Assembly (NCBI GenBank): GCA_900556355.1
Contig: UNSP01000028.1
Location: forward strand, 1 to 5,512
Direction: 5' to 3'
Source: Candidatus Saccharimonadota bacterium
Lineage (GTDB): Bacteria; Patescibacteriota; Saccharimonadia; Saccharimonadales; Saccharimonadaceae
Length of the DNA stretch: 5,512 nt
Below are positions 1 to 5,512 of this stretch, piece by piece. Made by a program: the position numbers and the translations under genes. The notes under the pieces were generated by a model. That model had not been told where the DNA came from. It searched no databases and saw nothing but the letters and a program-made list of their open reading frames with translations. How positions within the stretch are numbered: position 1 is the first letter of the stretch; the number at the start of each line of letters is the position of its first letter.

Positions 1-485
1 CTGCCGTAATAATTCCGCAGTTCTCCCTTATTCAGGTAGCCGAATTTCCCCTTGTACCAGCCGTTTCCCATATAAACGGCAATACGGTTTTGACCGGGCT
101 TAAGGTATGGCGCCGCATCATACGTCTGATACTGGATCCGGTACCGGTAATCGGTAAAATAAGGAGTCAGATACTCCTCTCCCACTTTCTGCCCGTTGAT
201 ATACACTTCGTAAAGTCCCAGGCCGCAGATATAAAGCCTTGCAGACTTATCTTTTTCTTCACCGGAAAAATACTCCTCCGGAAGCACAAAATCTTTCTGA
301 AATACCGGATGAATCTCTCCCACAAAAGGAGCTTTAATCCAGTTTCCCTTCCATCCGCCTTCCGGATGACCGCCTTCAAAGGTCTGAGCATCGCTTTCCC
401 CAAAGTCTCCGGCATCATCCATTACCTGTACCTGCCAGTAATAGCAGATTCCCGGCAAAAGTGGATATTCCGGACATTTGGCGGC
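1..485 (-). CDS. GH78 alpha-L-rhamnosidase, N-terminal fragment (partial at both ends)
   Basis: Alpha-L-rhamnosidases of family GH78 remove terminal rhamnose from plant glycans and glycosides. The minus strand reads as one open frame of about 160 residues, codons ending at base 3. In order it shows a fibronectin-like strand motif (YYWQVQVMDDAG, near 400-440), a WKGNWIKAP segment, then the N-terminal rhamnosidase domain: GLGLYEVYINGQKVG (about 180-225), FTDYRYRIQYQTYD (about 115-165) and GNGWYKGKFGY (about 38-70). These match the jelly-roll N domain that precedes the catalytic barrel. The catalytic domain lies off the left edge. The true N-terminus, some tens of residues, is missing: past about 480 the frame stays open but no longer resembles the family. 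GC is about 50%, higher than the DNA to the right, and codon use is clostridial in style. It is probably not native to the neighbouring genome. Family call is firm; the organism is inferred. Confidence 0.85.
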
Positions 486-490
486 AAATA
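475..490. other. Junction between two unrelated sequences
   Basis: Rhamnosidase similarity on the minus strand fades at about 476, and alpha/beta hydrolase similarity on the plus strand starts at about 480-490. The two genes face away from each other and both lack their 5' part exactly here, and GC content drops to the right. No inverted repeat, target duplication, integrase or tRNA end is seen. An assembly chimera is the simplest reading; a real deletion or insertion breakpoint is possible. The exact base cannot be fixed by eye. Confidence 0.7.
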
Positions 491-942
491 AAATGAGATG
501 CCGGAAAATTTGGTATATCAGTCCTCCGATGCAAACTTCGGTTATGTCGAGAATTTCCTCGTCGTTCTTTTACTGCACTCGTCGGGTGAATCAATATATT
601 TATTTGAACTATTATTTTTCGGTGTTTCGTGGGCTGTGCTTGGTGAATAATAGACGGAAAAATGTCGTGGATTTGATACGATGGCTGACGAAAAATACGC
701 GAGTAACGCGGCGGCAATATTTGGAGCAATCGAAAATTGCGCGGGATATTTCTCGGAGTGGAAAAATTATTATTTCTGAGCGTGAATTTACAGGATTGAT
801 AGTTGGGCGACGGGACAAGATTTCGCTTCCTGTGAACGCCGCCGATGGCGTAAAAATTGATAAATTTGTGGAGCTTGATACGGGACATTTGTCGGTGTTG
901 GATAGCCCAGAACTGGTTGCTGAATTGATATTGGCGGAATAA
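487..942 (+). CDS. Alpha/beta hydrolase, C-terminal fragment (5' truncated)
   Basis: About 151 residues ending at TAA 940-942. The pattern fits the second half of an alpha/beta-fold hydrolase: a beta strand running into a small-residue turn (KIWYISPP, just after the junction), a helical cap region rich in aromatic and basic residues (about 560-760), a strand plus acid loop (GLIVGRRDKISLP, putative catalytic Asp at 814-816), and the C-terminal strand and helix with the putative catalytic His (DTGHLSVLDSPELVAELI, His at 886-888). The nucleophile elbow (G-x-S-x-G), expected shortly before KIWYISPP, is absent because the gene is cut at the junction. No genuine start is visible; a TTG at 478 and an ATG at 493 are open in frame but would give a protein without its nucleophile. 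The substrate cannot be told. It ends 20 bases before the next gene, on the same strand. Confidence 0.6.
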   Translation, partial: NKMRCRKIWYISPPMQTSVMSRISSSFFYCTRRVNQYIYLNYYFSVFRGLCLVNNRRKNVVDLIRWLTKNTRVTRRQYLEQSKIARDISRSGKIIISEREFTGLIVGRRDKISLPVNAADGVKIDKFVELDTGHLSVLDSPELVAELILAE

Positions 943-947
943 TTATT

Positions 948-956
948 TGCTATACT
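948..956 (+). promoter_or_regulatory. Extended -10 promoter for the first GT4 gene
   Basis: TGcTATACT, with the hexamer at 951-956, lies six bases before the ATG at 963. A start seven bases after the hexamer would fall on the A of the ATG, giving a leaderless mRNA. No Shine-Dalgarno is seen in the gap (GTAGGT). TTGATA at 925-930 resembles a -35 box, but its 20-base spacing is too long. The element sits just after the hydrolase stop codon. Confidence 0.55.
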
Positions 957-962
957 GTAGGT

Positions 963-1985
963 ATGAGTAAGAAAGATGATAAAAAACTAATTGTTAATAT
1001 GATTTCTGAGAGCGAATTCACCGTTCAAGGCCACGGTGTGCATACGGCATATAAAGAAATTACGGATGCGCTAAGTAAAAGAAAAGATATTGATATTGAA
1101 GTGAATTCTGATCGTCCTGCTGACATTATTCATATTCAGACTATGGGTTTGTATTCGTTTCGGCATTTGATGAAAAAAAGTGGCAAAAAAGTTGTTTCTG
1201 CTCACATTGTGCCGGATAGTTTTATCGGTTCGATTAAAGGCGCGAAATATTGGAAGCCTTTAGGTAGAGCGTGGCTGAAATTCTTTTACAAAAAGGCTGA
1301 TTTGGTTTTAGCTTGCTCTGGTATGGTTGCTGATGAGTTGATAAACGATATGCACGTGCCAAAGACGAAAGTTCTTTACAATACGATAAATATGTCGAGA
1401 TATAAGCATTCTGCTGCGGAGAAAAAGTCGGCTCGGAAGAAGCTTGGTTTGAAGGATGATGATTTTGTGGTTATGGGAAATGGTCAAGTCCAGCCGCGAA
1501 AACGTTTGGATATTTTAATAAAAGCTGCCAAAGAAATGCCAGATGTAAAGTTTTTCTGGGTGGGAGGAATTCCGTTTAAGAATTTGGGCGCGGATTATAA
1601 CGCCATGCAAAATATGATAAAAAATGCGCCGAATAATCTCATTGTAACTGGTGTGATACCTCTGGAGAATGTTCGTGACTATTATGTCGCTGCTGACGTT
1701 TTTGTTCTGCCCGCTATGCAAGAAAACCATCCTATGTGTGTGTTGGAGGCGGCTGGCGCTGGCTTGCCGATCATTCTGCGCGACATTCCGCAATATAACG
1801 ACACATTTAAGGGCGACGCTGTTATGGCAAAAACGGACGATGAATTTTTAGAATTGATCAGCAAATTGCGCAAAGATAAGAAAGCCTATAAGAAAGCGCA
1901 ACTTGGTGCTAAGAAAATTGCTGAGCGTTTTGATAGTAGCGCTGGCGCCGAGCGTTTGGTCGAATTTTATCGATCGCTGATATAA
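963..1985 (+). CDS. GT4-family glycosyltransferase, LafB/CpoA-like
   Basis: A 340-residue GT-B fold glycosyltransferase of family GT4, complete. The N-terminal half has a glycine-rich acceptor loop (SEFTVQGHGVHTAY, 17-30) and a DIIHIQTMG strand (54-62). The linker carries ADLVLACSGMVADEL (112-125). The C-terminal donor domain has GNGQVQPRKR (172-181), with the basic pair expected to contact the donor phosphates, then the E-x7-E motif at Glu254 and Glu262, followed by AGAGLPII. No signal peptide or transmembrane helix is seen; such enzymes sit on the inner face of the membrane. The SESEFTVQGHGVHTAY opening recalls glycosyl-diacylglycerol glycosyltransferases of Firmicutes (LafB/CpoA), which add a second sugar to a glycolipid. 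The GT4 call is firm; the lipid substrate is inferred from that likeness and from the second GT4 gene 19 bases downstream. The ATG at 963 is preferred because of the -10 element just upstream and because the core begins soon after it. Confidence 0.9.
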   Translation: MSKKDDKKLIVNMISESEFTVQGHGVHTAYKEITDALSKRKDIDIEVNSDRPADIIHIQTMGLYSFRHLMKKSGKKVVSAHIVPDSFIGSIKGAKYWKPLGRAWLKFFYKKADLVLACSGMVADELINDMHVPKTKVLYNTINMSRYKHSAAEKKSARKKLGLKDDDFVVMGNGQVQPRKRLDILIKAAKEMPDVKFFWVGGIPFKNLGADYNAMQNMIKNAPNNLIVTGVIPLENVRDYYVAADVFVLPAMQENHPMCVLEAAGAGLPIILRDIPQYNDTFKGDAVMAKTDDEFLELISKLRKDKKAYKKAQLGAKKIAERFDSSAGAERLVEFYRSLI

Positions 1986-1986
1986 A

Positions 1987-1995
1987 TGGTATAAT
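1987..1995 (+). promoter_or_regulatory. Extended -10 promoter for the second GT4 gene
   Basis: TGgTATAAT, a perfect consensus hexamer at 1990-1995, begins one base after the upstream stop codon and lies nine bases before the ATG at 2005. The predicted start, about 2002, leaves a leader of about three bases. No -35 box is recognisable. GGGG at 1996-1999 could be a poor ribosome site but is too close to the ATG. The second gene would thus be transcribed on its own, even though the gap is operon-like. Confidence 0.55.
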
Positions 1996-2004
1996 GGGGC
2001 TATT

Positions 2005-3301
2005 ATGAGGATAGGACTTTTTACGGACAGTTACAGACCGTCCATTAACGGTATCGTTTACGTTGTTGAATCATTAAAGCGCGAGCTGGAAGCTTTGGGG
2101 CATGAGGTCTATGTTTTTTGTCCAGCAAAGTCTATTAGTCCGTCCAAGCAAGCCGAACTTCTCCATGAAGATGAGAATAGCCGAATAATTCGTTTCCGCT
2201 CAATTACGGGCGCGTTCTTTGATGATTACGACACGTCGGTGTTCTTCCCTCCTGTGGTGCAGCGTCAAATTGCTAATATGCATCTGGACGTCGTTCATAT
2301 TTTTACGCCGTCGCAAATTGGTCTATTGGGTGTGAAGGCAGCGAAGAAAAATAATATCCCTTTGATTATCCAGCATTGTACGGATCTATATGAGTTCGTC
2401 GATCATTATCCTGCGGTTTTGCCGGGAGCTCTGGCGCTTGCGGGAGTGGTTTTTCCATTGTCGGTGAAATTGAACGGACAGGATTTGCTGGAAGTTGCCA
2501 AATTATACCGTCCGCGTAATGGCGTGACGAAATGGAATAAAGATATTATTGAGCGCGTTATTACTATTTTATACAGCAAGGCGGATGCGGTGATTGCCTT
2601 GTCGCGCAAAAGTCGTGATCAATTGGAATCTTGGCAGACTGAAGATTATGCGTACGATGTTACTTTAATGCCAAACGGCGTGAATGCTCTTCCGCGGGCG
2701 AGCGCAAAACGAGTCGCAGAATTTCGTGAGCAATGGGGTCTTGACGAAAAAGATGAAGTGTTTGGCTTTGTGGGTCGCTTGGGCGAGGAGAAGAATTTGC
2801 CAATTTTGATTCAGGCGTTTAGTGAGTTTATTGCCGAAGCTCGTCCGAAATCGAAGCTATTGTTTGTTGGCGATTTTGAATCGAAAGACTTTGGAAAAAA
2901 TGGCGGCTGAGACGGATTTTGCGGATAGGATTATCTTTACTGGCGCCATGCCGCGAGAAGATCTGGGTGTAGCCTATAAAGTGATGAGCGTGTTTACTTT
3001 TCCTTCGCTTAAAGATACGCAAGGCTGGGTTCTTCACGAAGCTGCTCACGCCGGAAAGCCGATTGTTATTATTGACAAGGAAGTTTCAGAGGTCGTGAAA
3101 GACGGAGTTAATGGCTATTTTGCAGAAAATAATCCAGAAAGCGTAGCAGAAAAAGTAATTGCAATTCTAAAAAGTCCGAAAAAACAAGCAGAATTTAGTG
3201 CTGAAAGTAAAAAATTAGCCAATAAGTTTACGGAGCGAAGTCAAGTGAAGAAGCTTGAAAAGCTTTATCAAAAGCTAATTGACGCGCGCGAAAATCAATA
3301 A
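2005..3301 (+). CDS. GT4-family glycosyltransferase, LafA-like, interrupted by a frameshift
   Basis: GT4 glycosyltransferase whose frame breaks near 2875. The first frame (2005-2910, 301 residues) carries TDSYRPSINGIVYVVESL with the Gly loop (Asn15-Gly16), VVHIFTPSQIGLLG (96-109), QHCTDLYEFVDHY (123-135), a hydrophobic stretch (about 136-153), and the donor-site FVGRLGEEKNLPILI (255-269); it loses similarity after LLFVGD (285-290). The family pattern resumes one base out of frame as NRKTLEKMAAE (from 2879) and runs through FTGAMPREDL, the E-x7-E region (KDTQGWVLHEAAH) and a C-terminal helix to TAA at 3299-3301. Rejoined, the protein would have about 431 residues, a usual length. In E-x7-E the first Glu is Asp (codon 3014-3016); the second is Glu (3038-3040). 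The opening resembles monoglucosyl-diacylglycerol synthases (LafA type), which add the first sugar to diacylglycerol, matching the upstream gene. GT4 is firm, the lipid role is inferred. Sequencing error and real inactivation cannot be told apart here. Confidence 0.88.
2874..2878 (+). other. Frameshift site inside the second GT4 gene
   Basis: Frame changes by +1 between the GGC-GAT codons (Gly-Asp, to 2874) and the AAT codon at 2879. Removing one T from the run at 2874-2877 would give VGDLNRKTLEKM. Alternatively, two lost bases (for example GG before TTTG) would restore the VGDG turn common in GT4 enzymes. Staying in the first frame reaches TGA at 2908-2910. Confidence 0.8.
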
Positions 3302-3330
3302 ATCTCAGGCTGATTTTGTAATCGGTGCGG

Positions 3331-3807
3331 CTATCTATTAGAGATGAGTCTTTTAGTTTCCCTGTCTTGGTCGCGGCGTTTGATGGTTTGGCGCTTGTCA
3401 TAATTTTTCTTACCTTTTCCGAGCGCGATTACAACTTTAATGAATTTTCCGTTGGTCAACAATTTGGTCGGGACAATTGTCATTCCCTGTTTTTTGGCTT
3501 CTGTAAAATTGGACAATTGCTTTTTACTTACCAATAATTTCCGCGCCGAAGTGTCGACTGAACGACTATTTGCTTCTCCGCGAACGTTTAATCGCAGTGA
3601 AAAGCTGGCGTTATTTAGCCACAATTCGCCGTTCCTTAAGCTAACAAATGAACCTTTAAGCTGGATGTGGCCTTCTCTGGCGGCTCGCACTTCCATTCCA
3701 GTTAAAACTAAGCCGGCAACGATTTCTTCGCCAAGTTCATAATCAAACCGTGCGCGACGATTGACAATATTCTGTGTGGCTGGTTTTTTAGCTTTTGGCT
3801 TTGACAT
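3331..3807 (-). CDS. smpB: SsrA-binding protein SmpB
   Basis: SmpB binds tmRNA and brings it to ribosomes stalled on mRNAs without a stop codon, so that trans-translation can tag the peptide and free the ribosome. The 158-residue protein has the family's usual length and order: a basic N-terminus, NRRARFDYELGEEIVAGLVLTGMEV (about 16-40, the OB-fold start), REGHIQLKGSFVSLRNGELWL, ARKLLVSKKQL, GMTIVPTKLL, IALGKGKKNYDKR (about 127-139) and a lysine/arginine-rich tail. The tail enters the empty mRNA channel in known SmpB structures. The central loop before ARKLL differs from the usual H-x-P-x-R-x-R-K-L-L pattern. Stop is TAG at 3331-3333. It is convergent with the GT4 gene (29 bases apart) and divergent from the ABC-F gene. 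The tmRNA gene is not in the window. The ATG at 3805-3807 is supported by the adjacent -10 element. Confidence 0.96.
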   Translation of the reverse strand: MSKPKAKKPATQNIVNRRARFDYELGEEIVAGLVLTGMEVRAAREGHIQLKGSFVSLRNGELWLNNASFSLRLNVRGEANSRSVDTSARKLLVSKKQLSNFTEAKKQGMTIVPTKLLTNGKFIKVVIALGKGKKNYDKRQTIKRRDQDRETKRLISNR

Positions 3808-3814
3808 GGATTAT

Positions 3815-3823
3815 ATTATAACA
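3815..3823 (-). promoter_or_regulatory. Extended -10 promoter for smpB
   Basis: On the minus strand TGtTATAAT (hexamer 3820 down to 3815) ends seven bases before the smpB ATG. A start at about 3808 leaves a leader of one base or none. A second, overlapping TATAAT (3815-3810) is too close to the ATG to serve. The gap, ATAATCC, has no Shine-Dalgarno, and no -35 box is seen at normal spacing. Confidence 0.55.
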
Positions 3824-3878
3824 AAACTTAACGCGACAGTATATTTAGGCTAGTTTGGTGCGGCTGAAATATGACTTA

Positions 3879-3887
3879 TGTTACAAT
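3879..3887 (+). promoter_or_regulatory. Extended -10 promoter for the ABC-F gene
   Basis: TGtTACAAT (hexamer 3882-3887) lies nine bases before the ATG at 3897, putting the start at about 3894 with a leader of about three bases. The gap ATCTCAAGC contains no Shine-Dalgarno. It faces away from the smpB promoter; some 55 bases between the two elements hold no recognisable -35 box, operator or hairpin. Confidence 0.5.
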
Positions 3888-3896
3888 ATCTCAAGC

Positions 3897-5512
3897 ATGA
3901 TAGCCGATATTCACATTACTGAAAAAAGTTTTGGCGATAAGACGTTAATGAAAGACGTCAAGTTTAGTGTGGACGATGGCGAGAAAGTCGGCGTGGTTGG
4001 TCGTAACGGCGTTGGTAAGTCGACACTTTTTGGAATATTGGCGGGCACAGATAACGATTATACTGGTGAGGTTATTTTTCGCCGTGGTATTACGATTGCG
4101 ACTACAGCTCAGGAGCATCACGGTTTGGGTGAGCAAACGGTCATGGCGTACATTCTTAGTGGACTTCCGGAATATTCCAAGCTAAAGAAAATTATCGATG
4201 AATATCCGCTGACTATGGGCGACAATATGCGAAAAATTGAAGAATATACACAGGCTCTGGAGCGATTTGATCAAAAAGGATTTTATCAAGTTGAAGAAAA
4301 AATTGAGCGAGAGCTGAACAATTTTCAGCTTGAAGGTTTTGGTAATCGAAAGATTTCTTCCCTGTCTGGTGGGCAAAAAAGATTAGTTGAGATTGTTAAA
4401 ATTATGCACTCGGAGGCACATTTGGCGCTGATTGACGAGCCGACCAACCACATGGATTACGTTGCGAAACAGCAGTTTATTGACTGGATGAATTCGCAGC
4501 CGCATCAAGCGATGCTAATCATTACGCATGATCGCGATGTACTTGGGCAAGTTGATAGAATAGTTGAAATTAAGGACGGTCAAGCTGTTAGTTACCGCGG
4601 AAATTATGATGCGTATTTGAAGCAGAACGCTCAAGCGACGACAGCTGGAATGAATAATTTTGAGCAGATTGAGAAGCGAATTGTTAACCTGAAGCAAAAA
4701 GTTTTGGACTATCAGCGGCTTAAGGAAAAATCGCGAAATCCTGGCACGATTCAGAAGTTTAAGCGCTTGGAAAATGAGGCGCGGGCGGAGCTAGCGGAAT
4801 TATCAGAAATGGAAAAGCCGACGTTTTGGATTGACAAAGAATCTGCTAGCCAATTGGATTATAAATCGGCCGAGCGTTACGGAAAATTCAAGTCGCGTAA
4901 TATTCGTCTGAGTATGAAAGACGCTTCCAGTCGCAGTCAGCACGTGTTGGTTCGCGCGGAAAATGTGGCGGTTGGGATTGGTGGGCGGATATTGTTTGAA
5001 GATGTGAATATTGATTTGCGTGAAGGTGAAGCGATTGAAATTAGAGGTCGCAATGGCGCTGGTAAGACTACGTTGATTCGGATGATTTTGGCGTCGGGCA
5101 AGAGTTTTGACGGCGGTCCTATTCTTTATTCTGGCGATATTTTCCTTGATCCGCAGGTTCGAATTGGCGTTTATGAGCAAGAAATTGACGAGCGATATCT
5201 GTCTGATCCGTTAGAAAAAGCGATTGAAAAATTGTATATGAGTCGCGATTTGTCGATTTCTGATACGAAAATTCGGCAACTTTTGGCAGATTATTTGTTC
5301 ACGGACGCTGATCGAATGACGCCGCTGGCTCGCTTATCTGGCGGTCAAAAGGCGCGTTTTCAGATTATTTCCATGCTGGCGAACGACCCGCAACTGCTAG
5401 TTCTAGACGAGCCGACGAACCACTTGGATTTGCCGAGTATCGAAGAGCTGGAAACGGCGTTGGCCAAATATTCCGGCGCGATTCTTTACGTCAGCCACGA
5501 TAATTATTTCCG
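3897..5512 (+). CDS. ABC-F family ATPase (ribosome-associated), 3' end cut by the window
   Basis: ABC-F proteins are soluble tandem ATPases that bind the ribosomal E site and act on stalled translation; some give antibiotic resistance. The frame is open from ATG 3897 to the window end (538 full codons). First nucleotide-binding domain: Walker A GRNGVGKST (35-43), signature LSGGQ (156-160), Walker B with DEPTNHMD (180-187), switch His211 in ITHD. A charged helical linker follows (about 240-350; lysine/arginine-rich, ending FWIDKESASQLDYKSAERYG). Second domain: Walker A GRNGAGKTT (384-392), LSGGQ (480-484), DEPTNHLD (504-511) with catalytic Glu505, switch SHD (533-535). No membrane segment is present, so it is not a transporter. 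Only about 10-25 residues should be missing at the C-terminus. All catalytic motifs look intact; Met replaces Leu in the first DEPTNHLD. No inserted arm like that of EttA is obvious in the first domain. Whether it is housekeeping or resistance-type cannot be decided. Confidence 0.94.
   Translation, partial: MIADIHITEKSFGDKTLMKDVKFSVDDGEKVGVVGRNGVGKSTLFGILAGTDNDYTGEVIFRRGITIATTAQEHHGLGEQTVMAYILSGLPEYSKLKKIIDEYPLTMGDNMRKIEEYTQALERFDQKGFYQVEEKIERELNNFQLEGFGNRKISSLSGGQKRLVEIVKIMHSEAHLALIDEPTNHMDYVAKQQFIDWMNSQPHQAMLIITHDRDVLGQVDRIVEIKDGQAVSYRGNYDAYLKQNAQATTAGMNNFEQIEKRIVNLKQKVLDYQRLKEKSRNPGTIQKFKRLENEARAELAELSEMEKPTFWIDKESASQLDYKSAERYGKFKSRNIRLSMKDASSRSQHVLVRAENVAVGIGGRILFEDVNIDLREGEAIEIRGRNGAGKTTLIRMILASGKSFDGGPILYSGDIFLDPQVRIGVYEQEIDERYLSDPLEKAIEKLYMSRDLSISDTKIRQLLADYLFTDADRMTPLARLSGGQKARFQIISMLANDPQLLVLDEPTNHLDLPSIEELETALAKYSGAILYVSHDNYF

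Noticed and set aside
475..490. Mobile element insertion or attachment site at the junction
   Set aside because: No terminal inverted repeats, direct repeats, transposase, integrase or tRNA end is visible; the data fit a simple join better.
90..888. Long open frames at 90-491 (plus), 167-418 (minus) and 415-888 (minus)
   Set aside because: They overlap the GH78 or hydrolase reading frames in other phases and show no family pattern. The 415-888 frame also crosses the junction and runs antisense to the hydrolase.
1515..2609. Open frames on either strand inside the glycosyltransferase genes, such as 1515-1793 (minus) and 2406-2609 (minus)
   Set aside because: They are alternative-frame by-products of genes with clear GT4 motifs, and have no recognisable domains or start signals.
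2890..2930. Programmed frameshifting, or TGA read as a sense codon, at the break in the second GT4
   Set aside because: No slippery heptamer or downstream hairpin is evident. Reading TGA (2908-2910) through meets TAG a few codons later and does not restore the family sequence, so SR1/Gracilibacteria-type recoding does not help.
3308..3327. Possible terminator hairpin between the convergent GT4 and smpB genes (GCTGATT, loop TTGT, AATCGGT)
   Set aside because: The stem has seven pairs, two of them G-T, and no T run follows on either strand. Too weak to call a terminator.
3823..3881. Operator, riboswitch or small RNA between the smpB and ABC-F promoters
   Set aside because: No palindrome, conserved RNA pattern or terminator could be found in the roughly 55 bases.
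1..5512. CRISPR array, tRNA, rRNA or tmRNA gene
   Set aside because: No regularly spaced repeats or RNA gene signatures were seen, and no gap is long enough for a tmRNA gene near smpB.

Overview
The window looks like a small piece of a Patescibacteria/CPR genome, most likely Candidatus Saccharibacteria (TM7), with about 0.48 kb of unrelated DNA joined to its left end. The assignment is inferred from the type of genes, an A/T-rich composition with many TTG, CGG, AAA and ATT codons, short intergenic gaps, and promoter-like elements placed directly on start codons with no clear Shine-Dalgarno site. No database search was possible. Stop codons TAA and TAG are used, and nothing calls for a non-standard genetic code.

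Layout. Positions 1 to about 480 (minus strand) hold the N-terminal part of a GH78 alpha-L-rhamnosidase. By hand count on sampled lines this part is about 50% GC, against about 37-40% just to its right, and it resembles gut Firmicutes (Lachnospiraceae-type) DNA. Around 475-490 it abuts, head to head, the C-terminal half of an alpha/beta hydrolase on the plus strand (to 942). Both genes lose their 5' ends at the same point, so an assembly chimera or a recent rearrangement is likely. From there the window is coherent: a GT4 glycosyltransferase (963-1985), a second GT4 glycosyltransferase broken by one frameshift near 2875 (2005-3301), smpB on the minus strand (3331-3807), and a divergent ABC-F ATPase (3897 to beyond the window end). 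Apart from the junction, no stretch longer than about 90 bases lacks a gene.

How the genes may work together. The two tandem GT4 enzymes resemble the pair that builds mono- and diglycosyl-diacylglycerol in Firmicutes (LafA/LafB or CpoA type), so they may make membrane glycolipids or a lipid anchor; this is inference. SmpB (trans-translation, rescue of stalled ribosomes) and the ABC-F protein (ribosome-associated ATPase) are transcribed divergently from one 89-base gap and both act on ribosomes.

The most notable pattern is regulatory. All four genes whose starts are visible have an extended -10 element (TGnTAnnnT form) 6-9 bases before the ATG, which would place the transcription start 0-3 bases before the start codon. 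This points to leaderless mRNAs, with each gene, including the second of the two tandem glycosyltransferases, having its own promoter.
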